A stretch of 64,000 nucleotides of DNA, taken from the NCBI GenBank assembly GCA_949294085.1, contig CASFFX010000004.1, positions 103,830 through 167,829 on the forward strand. The letters run 5' to 3'. The DNA is from an uncultured bacterium (lineage in GTDB: Bacteria; Elusimicrobiota; Elusimicrobia; Elusimicrobiales; Elusimicrobiaceae). Numbering within the stretch: position 1 is the stretch's first letter; each line of letters opens with the position of its first letter. The notes below the pieces were generated by a model, which worked only from the letters and a program-made list of their open reading frames with translations, ran no database searches and was not told the DNA's origin. The position numbers and the translations under genes are program-made. Positions 22,724 to 32,320 of this stretch are shown one piece after another.

Positions 22724-23959
22724 TTAGAGTGGGGTTTGGGTGGTTTGTCCGGTTTGCAAATCTACGCTTAGCAGGGAACGGGTTAAATCTTTTTCTTCAT
22801 CGCCCAGGTGCGGGGTGCCGCCTTTGATCAGCAAAATTTCCACCCGGGTGGCTCCGTCCAGCGAGACGGCATTTTCCAAGTGATTGTAATCCAGCAGCAC
22901 CTCTTTATGCCAAAATTGGCGGAAATCCAGCTCTTGTTCCCCGCGCAGGACGCGAATCGTATCAATGTATTCGTCCACGTTAATTTTGCCAATCGTTTTG
23001 CCGTTTAAGCGAAGCGCCCGCGTATGCACGCCGTTGTGGTGGGCGGCGGCCATCAAATCCTTTAAGAAAGAAACCGGTACGGAGTAGCTTTCCTGCTCCA
23101 GCCGGGAACTGCCGCAGTGAATTCCGACCACTTGGTTGGCTTCGTTTAACAGCGGGCCGCCGCACGCGCCGCTGCGGTTCAAGTTGCCAAATTCAAACGA
23201 CGTAATGATACGCGACGGAGTAACTTGCAGTACGCGGCGGTTGCGCACGATGAACAAATCGTCGCTGAAAAAACCGTAGGAACGCAAATTGTCGTTGGGT
23301 TTGGGGTTATGCGGGGCCAAGCGAATCGGGCGGATAAACGGGCGGAGCCCTTCCGGCACTTCAAAAAGTGCCACGTCCGCCATGCCGGCATTGCCGCGGG
23401 CCACTACTTTTACCGGGTAGCGCACCGTCATCGCTTCCGGGAAGGTAATATACGCGTGCATATCGGGCGCCAAAGCGTTGGCGACGTGCTGCGCGGTTAC
23501 CCCCCAAAGGTATTTTTTGCCTTGGTAGGTTTCTTCCACAAAAAAGGCGGTGGCAAACGGGGAAAACCCCAATTGATAGGGATTTTGTACGTTGACGACC
23601 ATTTCCATCGCGTGGGCGTCAAAGGCGGCCATTTTGCGGATTTTGGTTTCCTCTTCCGTAAAGGCGGCCGTTTTGCGGGGCAGCCGGATTTGTTGAGCGA
23701 TGAGTTTTTTGGCGTTGTCTTTAATGAGCTTCAAACGCTGCGCGCCTTGCGGCGTGTGCGGAAAGTAAGCGGAAAAAAATACTTCGCGGGCCAGCCCTTT
23801 TTCCGCCGACACAGACGACATCCCCGGCAATTTGGGCACGGCGTGCTGGGCGGAGGCGCGGAGCGTTTGCTGGGCGATTTTTGTGATATCTTTCTGCCCA
23901 AAGGCGGGGTTTGCACACAGCAAGGCCGCACAGCAGGCGGCCAAAATCAGCGGTTTCAT
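22724..23959 (-). CDS. Secreted trypsin-fold peptidase with Cys nucleophile (paralogue 1)
   Basis: A 411-residue exported protein with a signal peptide cleaved after about residue 21 (ANPAFG). The chymotrypsin/HtrA-like triad can be placed: His158 in WGVTAQHVANA, Asp195 in GMADVALFEV, and Cys266 in SGACGGPLL where the family has GNSGGPL. The Ser-to-Cys change gives a GxCGG nucleophile like that of viral 3C cysteine proteases. A non-proteolytic role cannot be excluded. No PDZ domain is recognised. It is third in a tandem operon; its ribosome site lies in the end of the gene before. Confidence 0.75.
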   Translation of the reverse strand: MKPLILAACCAALLCANPAFGQKDITKIAQQTLRASAQHAVPKLPGMSSVSAEKGLAREVFFSAYFPHTPQGAQRLKLIKDNAKKLIAQQIRLPRKTAAFTEEETKIRKMAAFDAHAMEMVVNVQNPYQLGFSPFATAFFVEETYQGKKYLWGVTAQHVANALAPDMHAYITFPEAMTVRYPVKVVARGNAGMADVALFEVPEGLRPFIRPIRLAPHNPKPNDNLRSYGFFSDDLFIVRNRRVLQVTPSRIITSFEFGNLNRSGACGGPLLNEANQVVGIHCGSSRLEQESYSVPVSFLKDLMAAAHHNGVHTRALRLNGKTIGKINVDEYIDTIRVLRGEQELDFRQFWHKEVLLDYNHLENAVSLDGATRVEILLIKGGTPHLGDEEKDLTRSLLSVDLQTGQTTQTPL

Positions 23960-23960
23960 A

Positions 23961-25163
23961 TTATCTTCTCTCCATCCGGGTTAACTGGCCGGATTGTACG
24001 TCCCATTGATACCAGAACGTGCGGCGGCGGACAGAGGAACGATCTCCTTGTTGGATGGCTAAGCGAATTACATCGTTCGGGCCAATTTCCAAGAAGCGTT
24101 CCAGGTGATTGTAGTCCATAAACGGATAGGAATAGATTGTTTTAAGCAATCGGCCGTTGCGCAGCTGTTGGATGGATTGGACGTTTTCGTCCGGTTGTAA
24201 AAAACCCAACGTTTTACCCAATAATTTCAAGGGCACGCCGCTCGGTTCGCTTTGGCGTTTGCCCTGGCGGACCAGCTGGCGGACCCATTGTATCGGTACG
24301 GCGTGGTTAAACGCATTAATGGGACCTTTGAAATCGGACAGCAGGCTCAGCCACTCGGCGGAGCGGGCCCGGTCCTCCGTAATAATGCCGGAAAATACGG
24401 CGACTACTTTGCCATTTTTAATCAGCGGGGAGCCGCAGTATCCGTTGCGGATGGGAAAGTCTTCATAGCGAATCAAAATACGGTGGTCGCTGGCAAAGAG
24501 CACGCCCACGCGGGGAAACCAGCCAAAATTGCCATGGGAAAACCCAGCCGACTGCAGGTAAGAATTGGCTTTGGGGAGCGTATAGTCCGCCTGGAGCGGG
24601 GTAATGTAGGCACGGGCGTCCTGCGGCAGCCGGAAAATGGCGATGTCCGCCCCGTGCACGTTGCCTTCGCGGAACGATTGCACTTGGAAAAAGACGGGCT
24701 TTCCGTCTTTGCCCGGGACAGACAGATACGGCGACCGGCCAATGTCGTCCAGTACATGGCGGGCGGTAACGCCCCATATTTCCCCGTCAATTTCTACGGC
24801 AAAGGCGGACCCTTTACCGCGGGCAGAGGGGTTGTTCTGCAAAGTAAAAACGGCATGGCGGATTTCGGTCGGTGCGGGGCGTAGGGGCCGCGGAGCAATA
24901 CGCAAAAAATTGGGGGAAAATAAGGGCGCTACCGAGTTCATCCCGCCGCGATTGGAAGCTTTGGAAAAGAGCACGGCTTCCAGCGCCTTATTGGGCACTT
25001 TGGGGACGGGAAGGGATTTTGCTATTTTGGACCGCCCGAATTTTTGGGGCCAAATTTTTTGAATCAGTTGTTTTAAATTTTTGTGTGCATACACAGGCGT
25101 AGCCGTGCTGCTGCAAAGCAGGGCGGCTGCGCTTACGGCAAGGATCCATCTTCCAGCTTTCAT
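23961..25163 (-). CDS. Secreted trypsin-fold peptidase with Cys nucleophile (paralogue 2)
   Basis: A 400-residue exported paralogue of its neighbours, with a signal peptide ending near residue 26 (ATPVYA). Predicted triad: His136 in WGVTARHVLDD, Asp173 in GADIAIFRLP and Cys243 in RNGYCGSPLI. As in paralogue 1, the expected Ser is Cys, and the oxyanion motif is CGSP rather than SGGP. Its ATG overlaps the TGA of paralogue 3 (ATGA), and paralogue 1 starts one base after its stop, so the three are translationally coupled. The C-terminal region has a conserved YNHLE segment shared with paralogue 1. Confidence 0.75.
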   Translation of the reverse strand: MKAGRWILAVSAAALLCSSTATPVYAHKNLKQLIQKIWPQKFGRSKIAKSLPVPKVPNKALEAVLFSKASNRGGMNSVAPLFSPNFLRIAPRPLRPAPTEIRHAVFTLQNNPSARGKGSAFAVEIDGEIWGVTARHVLDDIGRSPYLSVPGKDGKPVFFQVQSFREGNVHGADIAIFRLPQDARAYITPLQADYTLPKANSYLQSAGFSHGNFGWFPRVGVLFASDHRILIRYEDFPIRNGYCGSPLIKNGKVVAVFSGIITEDRARSAEWLSLLSDFKGPINAFNHAVPIQWVRQLVRQGKRQSEPSGVPLKLLGKTLGFLQPDENVQSIQQLRNGRLLKTIYSYPFMDYNHLERFLEIGPNDVIRLAIQQGDRSSVRRRTFWYQWDVQSGQLTRMERR

Positions 25164-26377
25164 TTACTTCTTTCTCCTGTTTTCGTTGATTTCCTCTCTT
25201 TCACATTCACGATGTAGCTATAGTTTTTATTGCCATTTTTGTTAATGACGATTTCGGCTTTCACGGCGTCTTCATACGGGAATAAACGCTGTAAATCCGT
25301 TACGTCAAAAAATGGATTGCGCGGCAACACGATGTAAGAACCGTTTTCGTAATGGACGGTTACCCGTTCTACAAATTCATTGGGGGCCAGTTTGCCCACC
25401 ATCATACCGGCGAACAAAATCACGCGGTGCGCCGAGCCCGGTGCCCGGTATTCCCGAATTAAATCATACGCGCGGTTAAAGGGGACAATTTCGCTGATTT
25501 CGGACAAATCGGCTTTCGGCAATTCCTTCATGCCTTCGCGCGCACTATACCAGTACAAATTGTTCTTGGCCGGCGAGTAGCCGCCTGCATTAATTCCCAC
25601 CGCTTCGTCCTTGGCGTTGAGCACCAGGCTGCCGTGAAAATCGGCCGTATTGCCTTCCGGGTGGGTGGCCACGATACGGTCGGCGTTGGACTCAATGGTT
25701 TTGCGGCGCGTTTTTTGGTATTTCCCGTTGCTAAAGCCATATACAAACAATTTTTCGCGTTCTTTGGGTGAGGCCTTGGCGGGGATGACGGGGCGGGCCA
25801 CTTCGGCCACTTGAGCGGGCAGTTTAATCAGCGCCGCATCAATGCCTTCCGTCGTTCCGAAGCTGATGATTTGAGCCGGATAGGAATATGTTTTGCCATA
25901 GGCCGAAAAGGTAACTTTTACATTTTTACCCATGCCGCGTGTCGCGCTGGAGGAGGTCAATCCCCACAAAATGATTTTTCCTTGGTATTCCTCGGCAAAC
26001 ACAAAGCCGCTGGCCCGCAGGGCATTTTTGCTGTTTAAGGGCGTAACGGTAAAAATAAAATGCCGCACATGCTGTTCCATGGGCACTAATGCCGGCTTTT
26101 GCAAAAAGGATTTTTCCACGTGGGACTGTTTGACAATTTCCCGCGACAACATAAGCGCTTCTTTGCTGGACAAGCCGCGCGTGGGGAACGGTTTAGGCGT
26201 TTTGTACAACGGACTAAGTGCCTTAGACCACGACGGGGAAATTTTAGCGCGCCACGATGGGGGAACTTTGCTCAACGCAGGGGATATCAATTTACTGAAA
26301 TTTCTGCCTTGCGCCGAGGCATGAACGGGGAATAACAAACAGGCTAACAAAGCAAGAGACAAATAAGTCGTTTTCAT
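25160..26377 (-). CDS. Secreted trypsin-fold pseudoprotease (paralogue 3)
   Basis: The first gene of the trio, 405 residues, with a signal peptide ending near residue 22 (PVHASA). Aligning ILWGLTSSSATRG with the paralogues puts Ser144 where the catalytic His belongs; Asp180 in GIDAALIKLP is kept; and ADFHGSLVLN puts His248 where the nucleophile belongs. Two of three catalytic residues are lost, yet the reading frame and fold signature (EAVGINAGG) are intact. It therefore looks like a maintained pseudoenzyme, perhaps a regulator or chaperone for the other two. GAGGAG precedes the ATG. Confidence 0.7.
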   Translation of the reverse strand: MKTTYLSLALLACLLFPVHASAQGRNFSKLISPALSKVPPSWRAKISPSWSKALSPLYKTPKPFPTRGLSSKEALMLSREIVKQSHVEKSFLQKPALVPMEQHVRHFIFTVTPLNSKNALRASGFVFAEEYQGKIILWGLTSSSATRGMGKNVKVTFSAYGKTYSYPAQIISFGTTEGIDAALIKLPAQVAEVARPVIPAKASPKEREKLFVYGFSNGKYQKTRRKTIESNADRIVATHPEGNTADFHGSLVLNAKDEAVGINAGGYSPAKNNLYWYSAREGMKELPKADLSEISEIVPFNRAYDLIREYRAPGSAHRVILFAGMMVGKLAPNEFVERVTVHYENGSYIVLPRNPFFDVTDLQRLFPYEDAVKAEIVINKNGNKNYSYIVNVKERKSTKTGERSK

Positions 26378-26495
26378 AAGAACTCCTCACCAAGGGATAG
26401 GTTCCAACCCCGTCATTTGGTTTTTCTCGTAGATTAAGTACCTGCAATCGCTGCGTCTAATTCCTTTCTGGGTATTTGCCGGGCTTATGCAAAAA

Positions 26496-26620
26496 GACCT
26501 ATGGCTAAAGCCCCACTAGATACCGCTTCATACTACTACTCTAGCGCTTCCCAGGGGGGAAATCCAGGGCCATTGGACCCAGATCCCCCGCGGTATAGGA
26601 CCTAGGAAAGCATAGGCCCA
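26496..26620 (-). ncRNA. Candidate structured RNA upstream of the protease operon
   Basis: Within the 299-bp gap between glyA and the protease trio, the minus strand can fold into nested stems: GGCCTATG with CATAGGTC (one G-U), ATACCGC with GCGGTAT, and an apical GGGGA...TTCCCC arm with a small GGG/CCC and CC/GG hairpin. A TTTTT tract follows the outer stem. The stretch holds three CTAG sites, has no open frame and matches no RNA family I know. It could be a leader that terminates ahead of the proteases or an independent RNA. The remainder of the gap (26378-26495) shows only a ribosome site. Confidence 0.35.
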
Positions 26621-26621
26621 A

Positions 26622-26660
26622 AATAAAAAAGCCCGAAGCCTCCCCAGGGGCGCTTCGGGC
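26622..26660 (-). terminator. Terminator of glyA
   Basis: On the minus strand GCCCGAAGC pairs with GCTTCGGGC around CCCC/GGGG, followed by TTTTTTATTTT. Confidence 0.85.
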
Positions 26661-26676
26661 AAAAAGGCACCGCCCG

Positions 26677-27924
<1,248 letters not shown>

Positions 27925-28003
27925 AAATGGGCTCCTTGGGCGGAGAACCGGACCCGGGAAAATTCCCGCCGGATTTTTACCGCCATTTTTTATAGATTTT
28001 CCT

Positions 28004-28032
28004 ATGAAAATACTGCATTTATTTAATATAAT
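28004..28032 (+). promoter_or_regulatory. Promoter of the deoxyhypusine-synthase-like gene
   Basis: ATGAAA (28004-28009) and TATAAT (28027-28032) with 17-bp spacing, about 43 nt before the ATG. GAGGTG is the ribosome site. It is divergent from glyA. Confidence 0.5.
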
Positions 28033-28075
28033 TTACTAAATAGAAGTAAATAAATCCAGCAGAGGTGTAAAAGAA

Positions 28076-29152
28076 ATGGCAAAACTTACCAAAAAAGACT
28101 TTCTCAAAGACACCATCAAACACATTGACCTGAAAAAATACAATGTGGTTCCTATGGTGGAAGCCTTTGGGAGCATGGCCTACGCTTCCCGCGAAGTGGC
28201 CAGAGCGAGCAAAATCTACAATATGATGCTGTCTGATAAAAAATGCTCCGTCATTTTGTGCATCGCGGGGTCGCTTGTATCGGCCGGGCTTAAAAAAGTA
28301 GTAGTGGACATGATTCAAAACAACATGGTGGACGCCATCGTTTCCAACGGGGCCAACATCGTGGACCAGGACTTCTTTGAAGCGCTGGGCTATAAACATT
28401 ACATCGGCACCCCCTACAATGCCGACGACAATTTGCTGCGCGATTTGCATATTGACCGTATCTACGACACCTATATTGACGAGGACCAGCTGAAAGAATG
28501 TGATGAAACCGTTCACAAAATCTGCAACTCGCTGGAACCCCGCCCTTACTCTTCCCGCGAATTTATTTGGGAAATGGGCAAATGGCTGGAGAAAAAAGGC
28601 AAAGGCAAAGATTCTATCGTGTACAACGCGTACAAATACGGCGTGCCCGTGTTTGTGCCGGCGTTTTCGGACTGCTCGGCCGGGTTCGGCTTTGTAGCGC
28701 ACCAGACCGAACACCCCGAAGCCCATGTGTCTATTGACAGCGCGAAAGACTTTTTGGAATTGACGAAAATCAAAATTAAAGCCAAAGAAACGGGGCTTAT
28801 GATGTTCTCCGGCGGCGTACCGAAAAACTTTGCGCAGGACACCGTGGTAGCGGCCGAAATTTTGGGCGCCGATGCTCCGATGCACAAATACGCCGTGCAA
28901 ATCACCGTGGCGGACGTGCGCGACGGCGCGCTTTCCGGCTCTACGCTCAAGGAAGCTTCTTCCTGGGGGAAAGTGTCCACCGCGTTGGAACAGATGGTGT
29001 ATGGCGAATGCACTACGCTGATTCCGCTCATCATCGGCTACGGCTATCACAAAGGCGCTTGGAAAAAACGCAAACCGGCCAACTACGTCAAATTCCTGCA
29101 GGAAGAGGACGCCAAGGTGGCGGCGCTGAAAGCCAAAAAAGCCAAAAAATAA
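28076..29152 (+). CDS. Deoxyhypusine synthase-like protein
   Basis: A 358-residue homologue of deoxyhypusine synthase, the NAD-dependent enzyme that modifies eukaryotic and archaeal eIF5A using spermidine. Visible features are LCIAGSLVSAGLKK and VSNGANIVDQDF in the NAD-binding half and SGGVPKNFAQ, whose Lys250 matches the catalytic Lys329 of the human enzyme in GGGVVKHHI. Bacteria lack eIF5A, so the substrate must differ; some bacterial homologues are thought to make homospermidine. The Lys-rich C-terminus (KAKKAKK) is unusual. No polyamine genes are adjacent. Confidence 0.8.
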   Translation: MAKLTKKDFLKDTIKHIDLKKYNVVPMVEAFGSMAYASREVARASKIYNMMLSDKKCSVILCIAGSLVSAGLKKVVVDMIQNNMVDAIVSNGANIVDQDFFEALGYKHYIGTPYNADDNLLRDLHIDRIYDTYIDEDQLKECDETVHKICNSLEPRPYSSREFIWEMGKWLEKKGKGKDSIVYNAYKYGVPVFVPAFSDCSAGFGFVAHQTEHPEAHVSIDSAKDFLELTKIKIKAKETGLMMFSGGVPKNFAQDTVVAAEILGADAPMHKYAVQITVADVRDGALSGSTLKEASSWGKVSTALEQMVYGECTTLIPLIIGYGYHKGAWKKRKPANYVKFLQEEDAKVAALKAKKAKK

Positions 29153-29158
29153 TTTGCG

Positions 29159-30013
29159 ATGCGACTGAAAACCGCGTTTCTCAGTTTGATTCTGCTAATC
29201 TGCCCGTGTGCGTTATGCTACGGGCAGCTTAGTTTTTCGGGAGTCAACGGGGAACGCGGTTACGCCGCCCTGCGGGCCCGCTACCGGCTGGATTTGGATA
29301 ACGGATTTGTCTTTACCCCTCTGTACGGCTACTACCGCATGACGGATAAGGAAATTGACGAAGCGGGCTCCACTTCCCGCTATGGGCTGGAAGCTTCGTA
29401 CGAATTAAACGACGCCTGGCAGGTGCTGGCCGAAGGCATGTGGCAGCCGCAGGCGGTGGGTTATCAGGCGGTAGGGTATGCGGCGGGCGTGCGTTGGCTG
29501 CCGTTTTACCGGTGGTGGATTTTTTCCAACCCGTCTTTGACCGCCTATGCCGAGCAGACGCGCTACCGCACGTATGTGGACAAACTGGGCAACGATTTGA
29601 CGGGCGGTGCTTTCGGGCAAGTAGAAACCGGCGCCCATGTGGAAGCCGCGGCCGACGCAGGAAACTGGAACTTGAAAGCCGCCTGGCATAAAGTGATAAA
29701 ATATAGTAGCCAGCCGCCGGCCGATGTAACTTTTAGCTGGGCGAATATCCCTTTTATGACGGCGGTGGTGCAAGGGTTTGTAAAAGAAGCCGCCGCCGTG
29801 CGGCTTAGTTACCGCACTCCCTTGATTACGCCGTATGCCGCGTTGGTGCGCTACCGCTATACCGAACTGAGCGATACGGCCGCGGCCGTCAGCGCCGGGC
29901 TGCACCTGCACTGGGGGGAAATGTCCCTTTCGGGCGGGGTGGAAGTGTTTGAGCCGCGGCGAGAGGCAAACCGCAAAACCTTTTTTTCCATGTCGGCCGA
30001 AGTGGAATTTTAA
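29159..30013 (+). CDS. Predicted outer-membrane beta-barrel protein
   Basis: A 284-residue exported protein: signal peptide of about 22 residues (LILLICPCALCYG) followed by alternating hydrophobic/polar strands rich in Tyr, Trp and Gly (YRLDLDNGFVFTPLYGYYRM, WQVLAEGMWQP). It ends in Phe (SAEVEF), the usual C-terminal signal for BAM-dependent insertion. About ten to twelve strands could fit. No named family was recognised. It starts 6 bp after the deoxyhypusine-synthase-like gene, so co-transcription is likely, but the functional link is unclear. Confidence 0.6.
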   Translation: MRLKTAFLSLILLICPCALCYGQLSFSGVNGERGYAALRARYRLDLDNGFVFTPLYGYYRMTDKEIDEAGSTSRYGLEASYELNDAWQVLAEGMWQPQAVGYQAVGYAAGVRWLPFYRWWIFSNPSLTAYAEQTRYRTYVDKLGNDLTGGAFGQVETGAHVEAAADAGNWNLKAAWHKVIKYSSQPPADVTFSWANIPFMTAVVQGFVKEAAAVRLSYRTPLITPYAALVRYRYTELSDTAAAVSAGLHLHWGEMSLSGGVEVFEPRREANRKTFFSMSAEVEF

Positions 30014-30025
30014 CCGGAGGACCCC

Positions 30026-30466
30026 GTGAGCCAAATGAATTTACGCTGTAATATAGACGAAGATGTTTTTTCGCTGACGATTTTTTTAACCCGCCTGCTT
30101 GCGGGGCTGGTGTTGCTGTATGTAACGGTGGGATGCCTGCTGTTTTACCGCGAATTTTTGTATAACGCCACCGCCATCGGGCTGCCGCTGCCGGTGCCGG
30201 TGGGGCTGACGATTTTGGTAGTGGAATTGTTTTTAGCCCTGCTCCTTTTGCTGGGGTGGTTCACGCGGCCGGCGGCGTTGCTGTCGTTTTTGTGCACGGC
30301 GGCGATGGGCGTGGTGTTTTTTGCGTCGGATTTGAACAAGCTGTATGTGGCGCTTTTGGTGCTGTTGGCGGCGGCGCTTTTGCCGGCAGCGCTGTTGGGG
30401 CCGGGCAAAATCAGCCTGGACTATAAACACGCGGTGCGCCGCGCGCAACGCTCTTACCGAGGATAA
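30026..30466 (+). CDS. DoxX-family membrane protein
   Basis: A 146-residue protein with four predicted transmembrane helices and the DoxX-like layout (FLTRLLAGLVLLYVTVG, LPLPVPVGLTILVVELFLALLLLLGWFTRPAALL). DoxX proteins are quinone-linked or of unknown function. The start is GTG with GGAGGA upstream. It lies between the barrel protein and dnaX with short gaps of 12 and 3 bp. Confidence 0.65.
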   Translation: MSQMNLRCNIDEDVFSLTIFLTRLLAGLVLLYVTVGCLLFYREFLYNATAIGLPLPVPVGLTILVVELFLALLLLLGWFTRPAALLSFLCTAAMGVVFFASDLNKLYVALLVLLAAALLPAALLGPGKISLDYKHAVRRAQRSYRG

Positions 30467-30469
30467 GCT

Positions 30470-32317
30470 ATGGAAATGTTTGACGAACAAAATCAATATG
30501 TCAGTTTGGCCAATAAATACCGCCCCCAAAAATTTGAAGACATGGTGGGCCAGGAAAGCATTTCCAAAACGCTTCAAAATGCGTTGAAATTGGGCCGCAT
30601 CGCCCATGCGTATTTGTTTTATGGTCCGCGCGGCTGCGGCAAAACGACTACCGCGCGTATTTTGGCCAAAGCGCTTAACTGCACGGGCCACGGCAACGAC
30701 AAGCCCACCCCCGAACCTTGCGGCACCTGCCCGCAATGTACGGAAATTGCCCAAAGCGCCGATATGGACGTGCTGGAGCTGGACGCCGCCAGCAATACCC
30801 AGGTGGAAAAAGTGCGCGAAGCCATTATTGACACGGTGGCGCTGGCTTCGTCGCGCGATCGGTTCAAAGTGTTTATTTTGGACGAAGTGCACATGCTTTC
30901 CACCAGTTCGTTTAACGCTTTGTTAAAAACGATTGAAGAACCGCCGGCTCACGTGGTGTTCATTTTAGCCACCACCGAAAAACACAAAGTGCCCGCCACC
31001 ATTGTCAGCCGTTGCCAAACGTTTCGGTTCCGCCCGCTGACGGTGGACGAAATCAGCAACCATTTGCTGGATTTGGCCGGAGCCGAAAACATTGATTTAA
31101 CACCCGCCGCCGCCAAAATTATTGCCAAAAACGCCGGCGGCGCCATGCGCGACGCACTGACTTTGCTGGACCGCGCCATCGCCTATTCCGGCGAACGCAT
31201 AGACGAAAAACTGGTGGGCGACATGCTGGGCCTTACGCCGGACGAATTAATCGGACAGGCGCTGGAAGCGTTGATCCGCAAGGACGGAGCGCAGCTGCAC
31301 GGTGTGTTTGAAACGCTGCGGGAAGAAGGGTTTGACGCCAATTCTTTTTTGAAAGATTTGAAAAATACGCTGGGGGATTTGTTTTATTTTTCGCTGGGGC
31401 AGGGGGCCGAGCCGTTTGCCGGCGCTTCCAAAATGGTGCAAGGGGTGTCCTCCGGCTTTTTGGCGCAGCTGTCGCGCAAAATTAACAAAATTATTGAAGA
31501 GGTCAAATTTTCGGACAATGCTTCCGTCAGCGCGGAAGTGGGCCTTTTTACCGTCATGGACAGCTGCCTGGACATAGAAGATTTTGTGCGCCGTTTGGAA
31601 GCCTTGGAACGCGGCGAAGCCCGTCCCGCCCCTCGGGCGGCGGAACCGCCGCTGCGCCCAGCCGCCAAAACGCCGGCGCCTAAGCCCGCCCCGGCGGTGC
31701 AGGAACCCAAACCGGCCGCCGCAGTGAAACCGGCCCCCCAGCCGGCCGTATCGGCGGACATCTTGGCCGATGAGGAAGAAGATTTAGACGAAGAGGTACT
31801 TTCCGCCCCGGCGGCGTCCGCGGTGAAAACCGCCCTGACCAACCGCCAGATTTGGGATAAAATGCTGAAGCAATTTATGCGAAGCCCCTTTGTGTATGAC
31901 GTGATGACCAACTGCTCCGTGGCGTTTAATGCAGACCAGTGGGTCCTTTCTTTCCCGCCCGGCAAAGAGTTTTACCAAATCCCAGCGCAAAACAAACTGC
32001 CCGAATTGGAAGCCGCCGCTCAAAAAATAAGCGGCCGCCCGATTCGCATTACGCTGGGGGACGGGTCCCAGCCGCAGAACGAGGGCCCGGCGCCGCAAAA
32101 GGCGCCCCAAGCGGCCCCCAACGGCCCGGTGAAAGCGGCCGCCGCTCCCACGAAAACGACGTCTGAAAACGCCGCCGCTAAGGCGCCGGCCATTTCGGAC
32201 GAAGAACCGTTTGTAAAAGGAAATTTTGAAGCGGACGCCGCCCCGGCAAACGGCAAGCAAACCCCCGAAGAATTAAAAGACATTTTGGAAATGTTCCCCG
32301 GAGAATTGTTGGCATAG
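30470..32317 (+). CDS. dnaX: DNA polymerase III gamma/tau subunit
   Basis: Clamp-loader ATPase, 615 residues. Walker A GPRGCGKTT is at 52-60, followed by the zinc-binding cluster (CTGHGNDKPTPEPCGTC) and Walker B FILDEVHML with the SRC sensor (IVSRCQTFRF). After domain III there is a long Ala/Pro/Lys-rich linker (about 385-440) and a C-terminal domain expected to contact DnaE and DnaB. It is followed by recR after 3 bp; the usual ybaB is absent between them. Confidence 0.97.
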   Translation: MEMFDEQNQYVSLANKYRPQKFEDMVGQESISKTLQNALKLGRIAHAYLFYGPRGCGKTTTARILAKALNCTGHGNDKPTPEPCGTCPQCTEIAQSADMDVLELDAASNTQVEKVREAIIDTVALASSRDRFKVFILDEVHMLSTSSFNALLKTIEEPPAHVVFILATTEKHKVPATIVSRCQTFRFRPLTVDEISNHLLDLAGAENIDLTPAAAKIIAKNAGGAMRDALTLLDRAIAYSGERIDEKLVGDMLGLTPDELIGQALEALIRKDGAQLHGVFETLREEGFDANSFLKDLKNTLGDLFYFSLGQGAEPFAGASKMVQGVSSGFLAQLSRKINKIIEEVKFSDNASVSAEVGLFTVMDSCLDIEDFVRRLEALERGEARPAPRAAEPPLRPAAKTPAPKPAPAVQEPKPAAAVKPAPQPAVSADILADEEEDLDEEVLSAPAASAVKTALTNRQIWDKMLKQFMRSPFVYDVMTNCSVAFNADQWVLSFPPGKEFYQIPAQNKLPELEAAAQKISGRPIRITLGDGSQPQNEGPAPQKAPQAAPNGPVKAAAAPTKTTSENAAAKAPAISDEEPFVKGNFEADAAPANGKQTPEELKDILEMFPGELLA

Positions 32318-32320
32318 CCT

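Noticed and set aside
22724..26377. HtrA/DegP identity for the protease trio
   Set aside because: The active-site pattern recalls HtrA, but no PDZ domain is visible and the nucleophile is Cys or lost, so that name would mislead.
26496..26620. SRP RNA, 6S RNA, tmRNA or RNase P RNA for the structured gap
   Set aside because: None of the conserved core sequences of these RNAs is present; only the rod-like folding is suggestive.
27925..28075. Glycine riboswitch before glyA
   Set aside because: The space is too short for the tandem aptamer and conserved elements are absent; only a GC-rich hairpin is seen.
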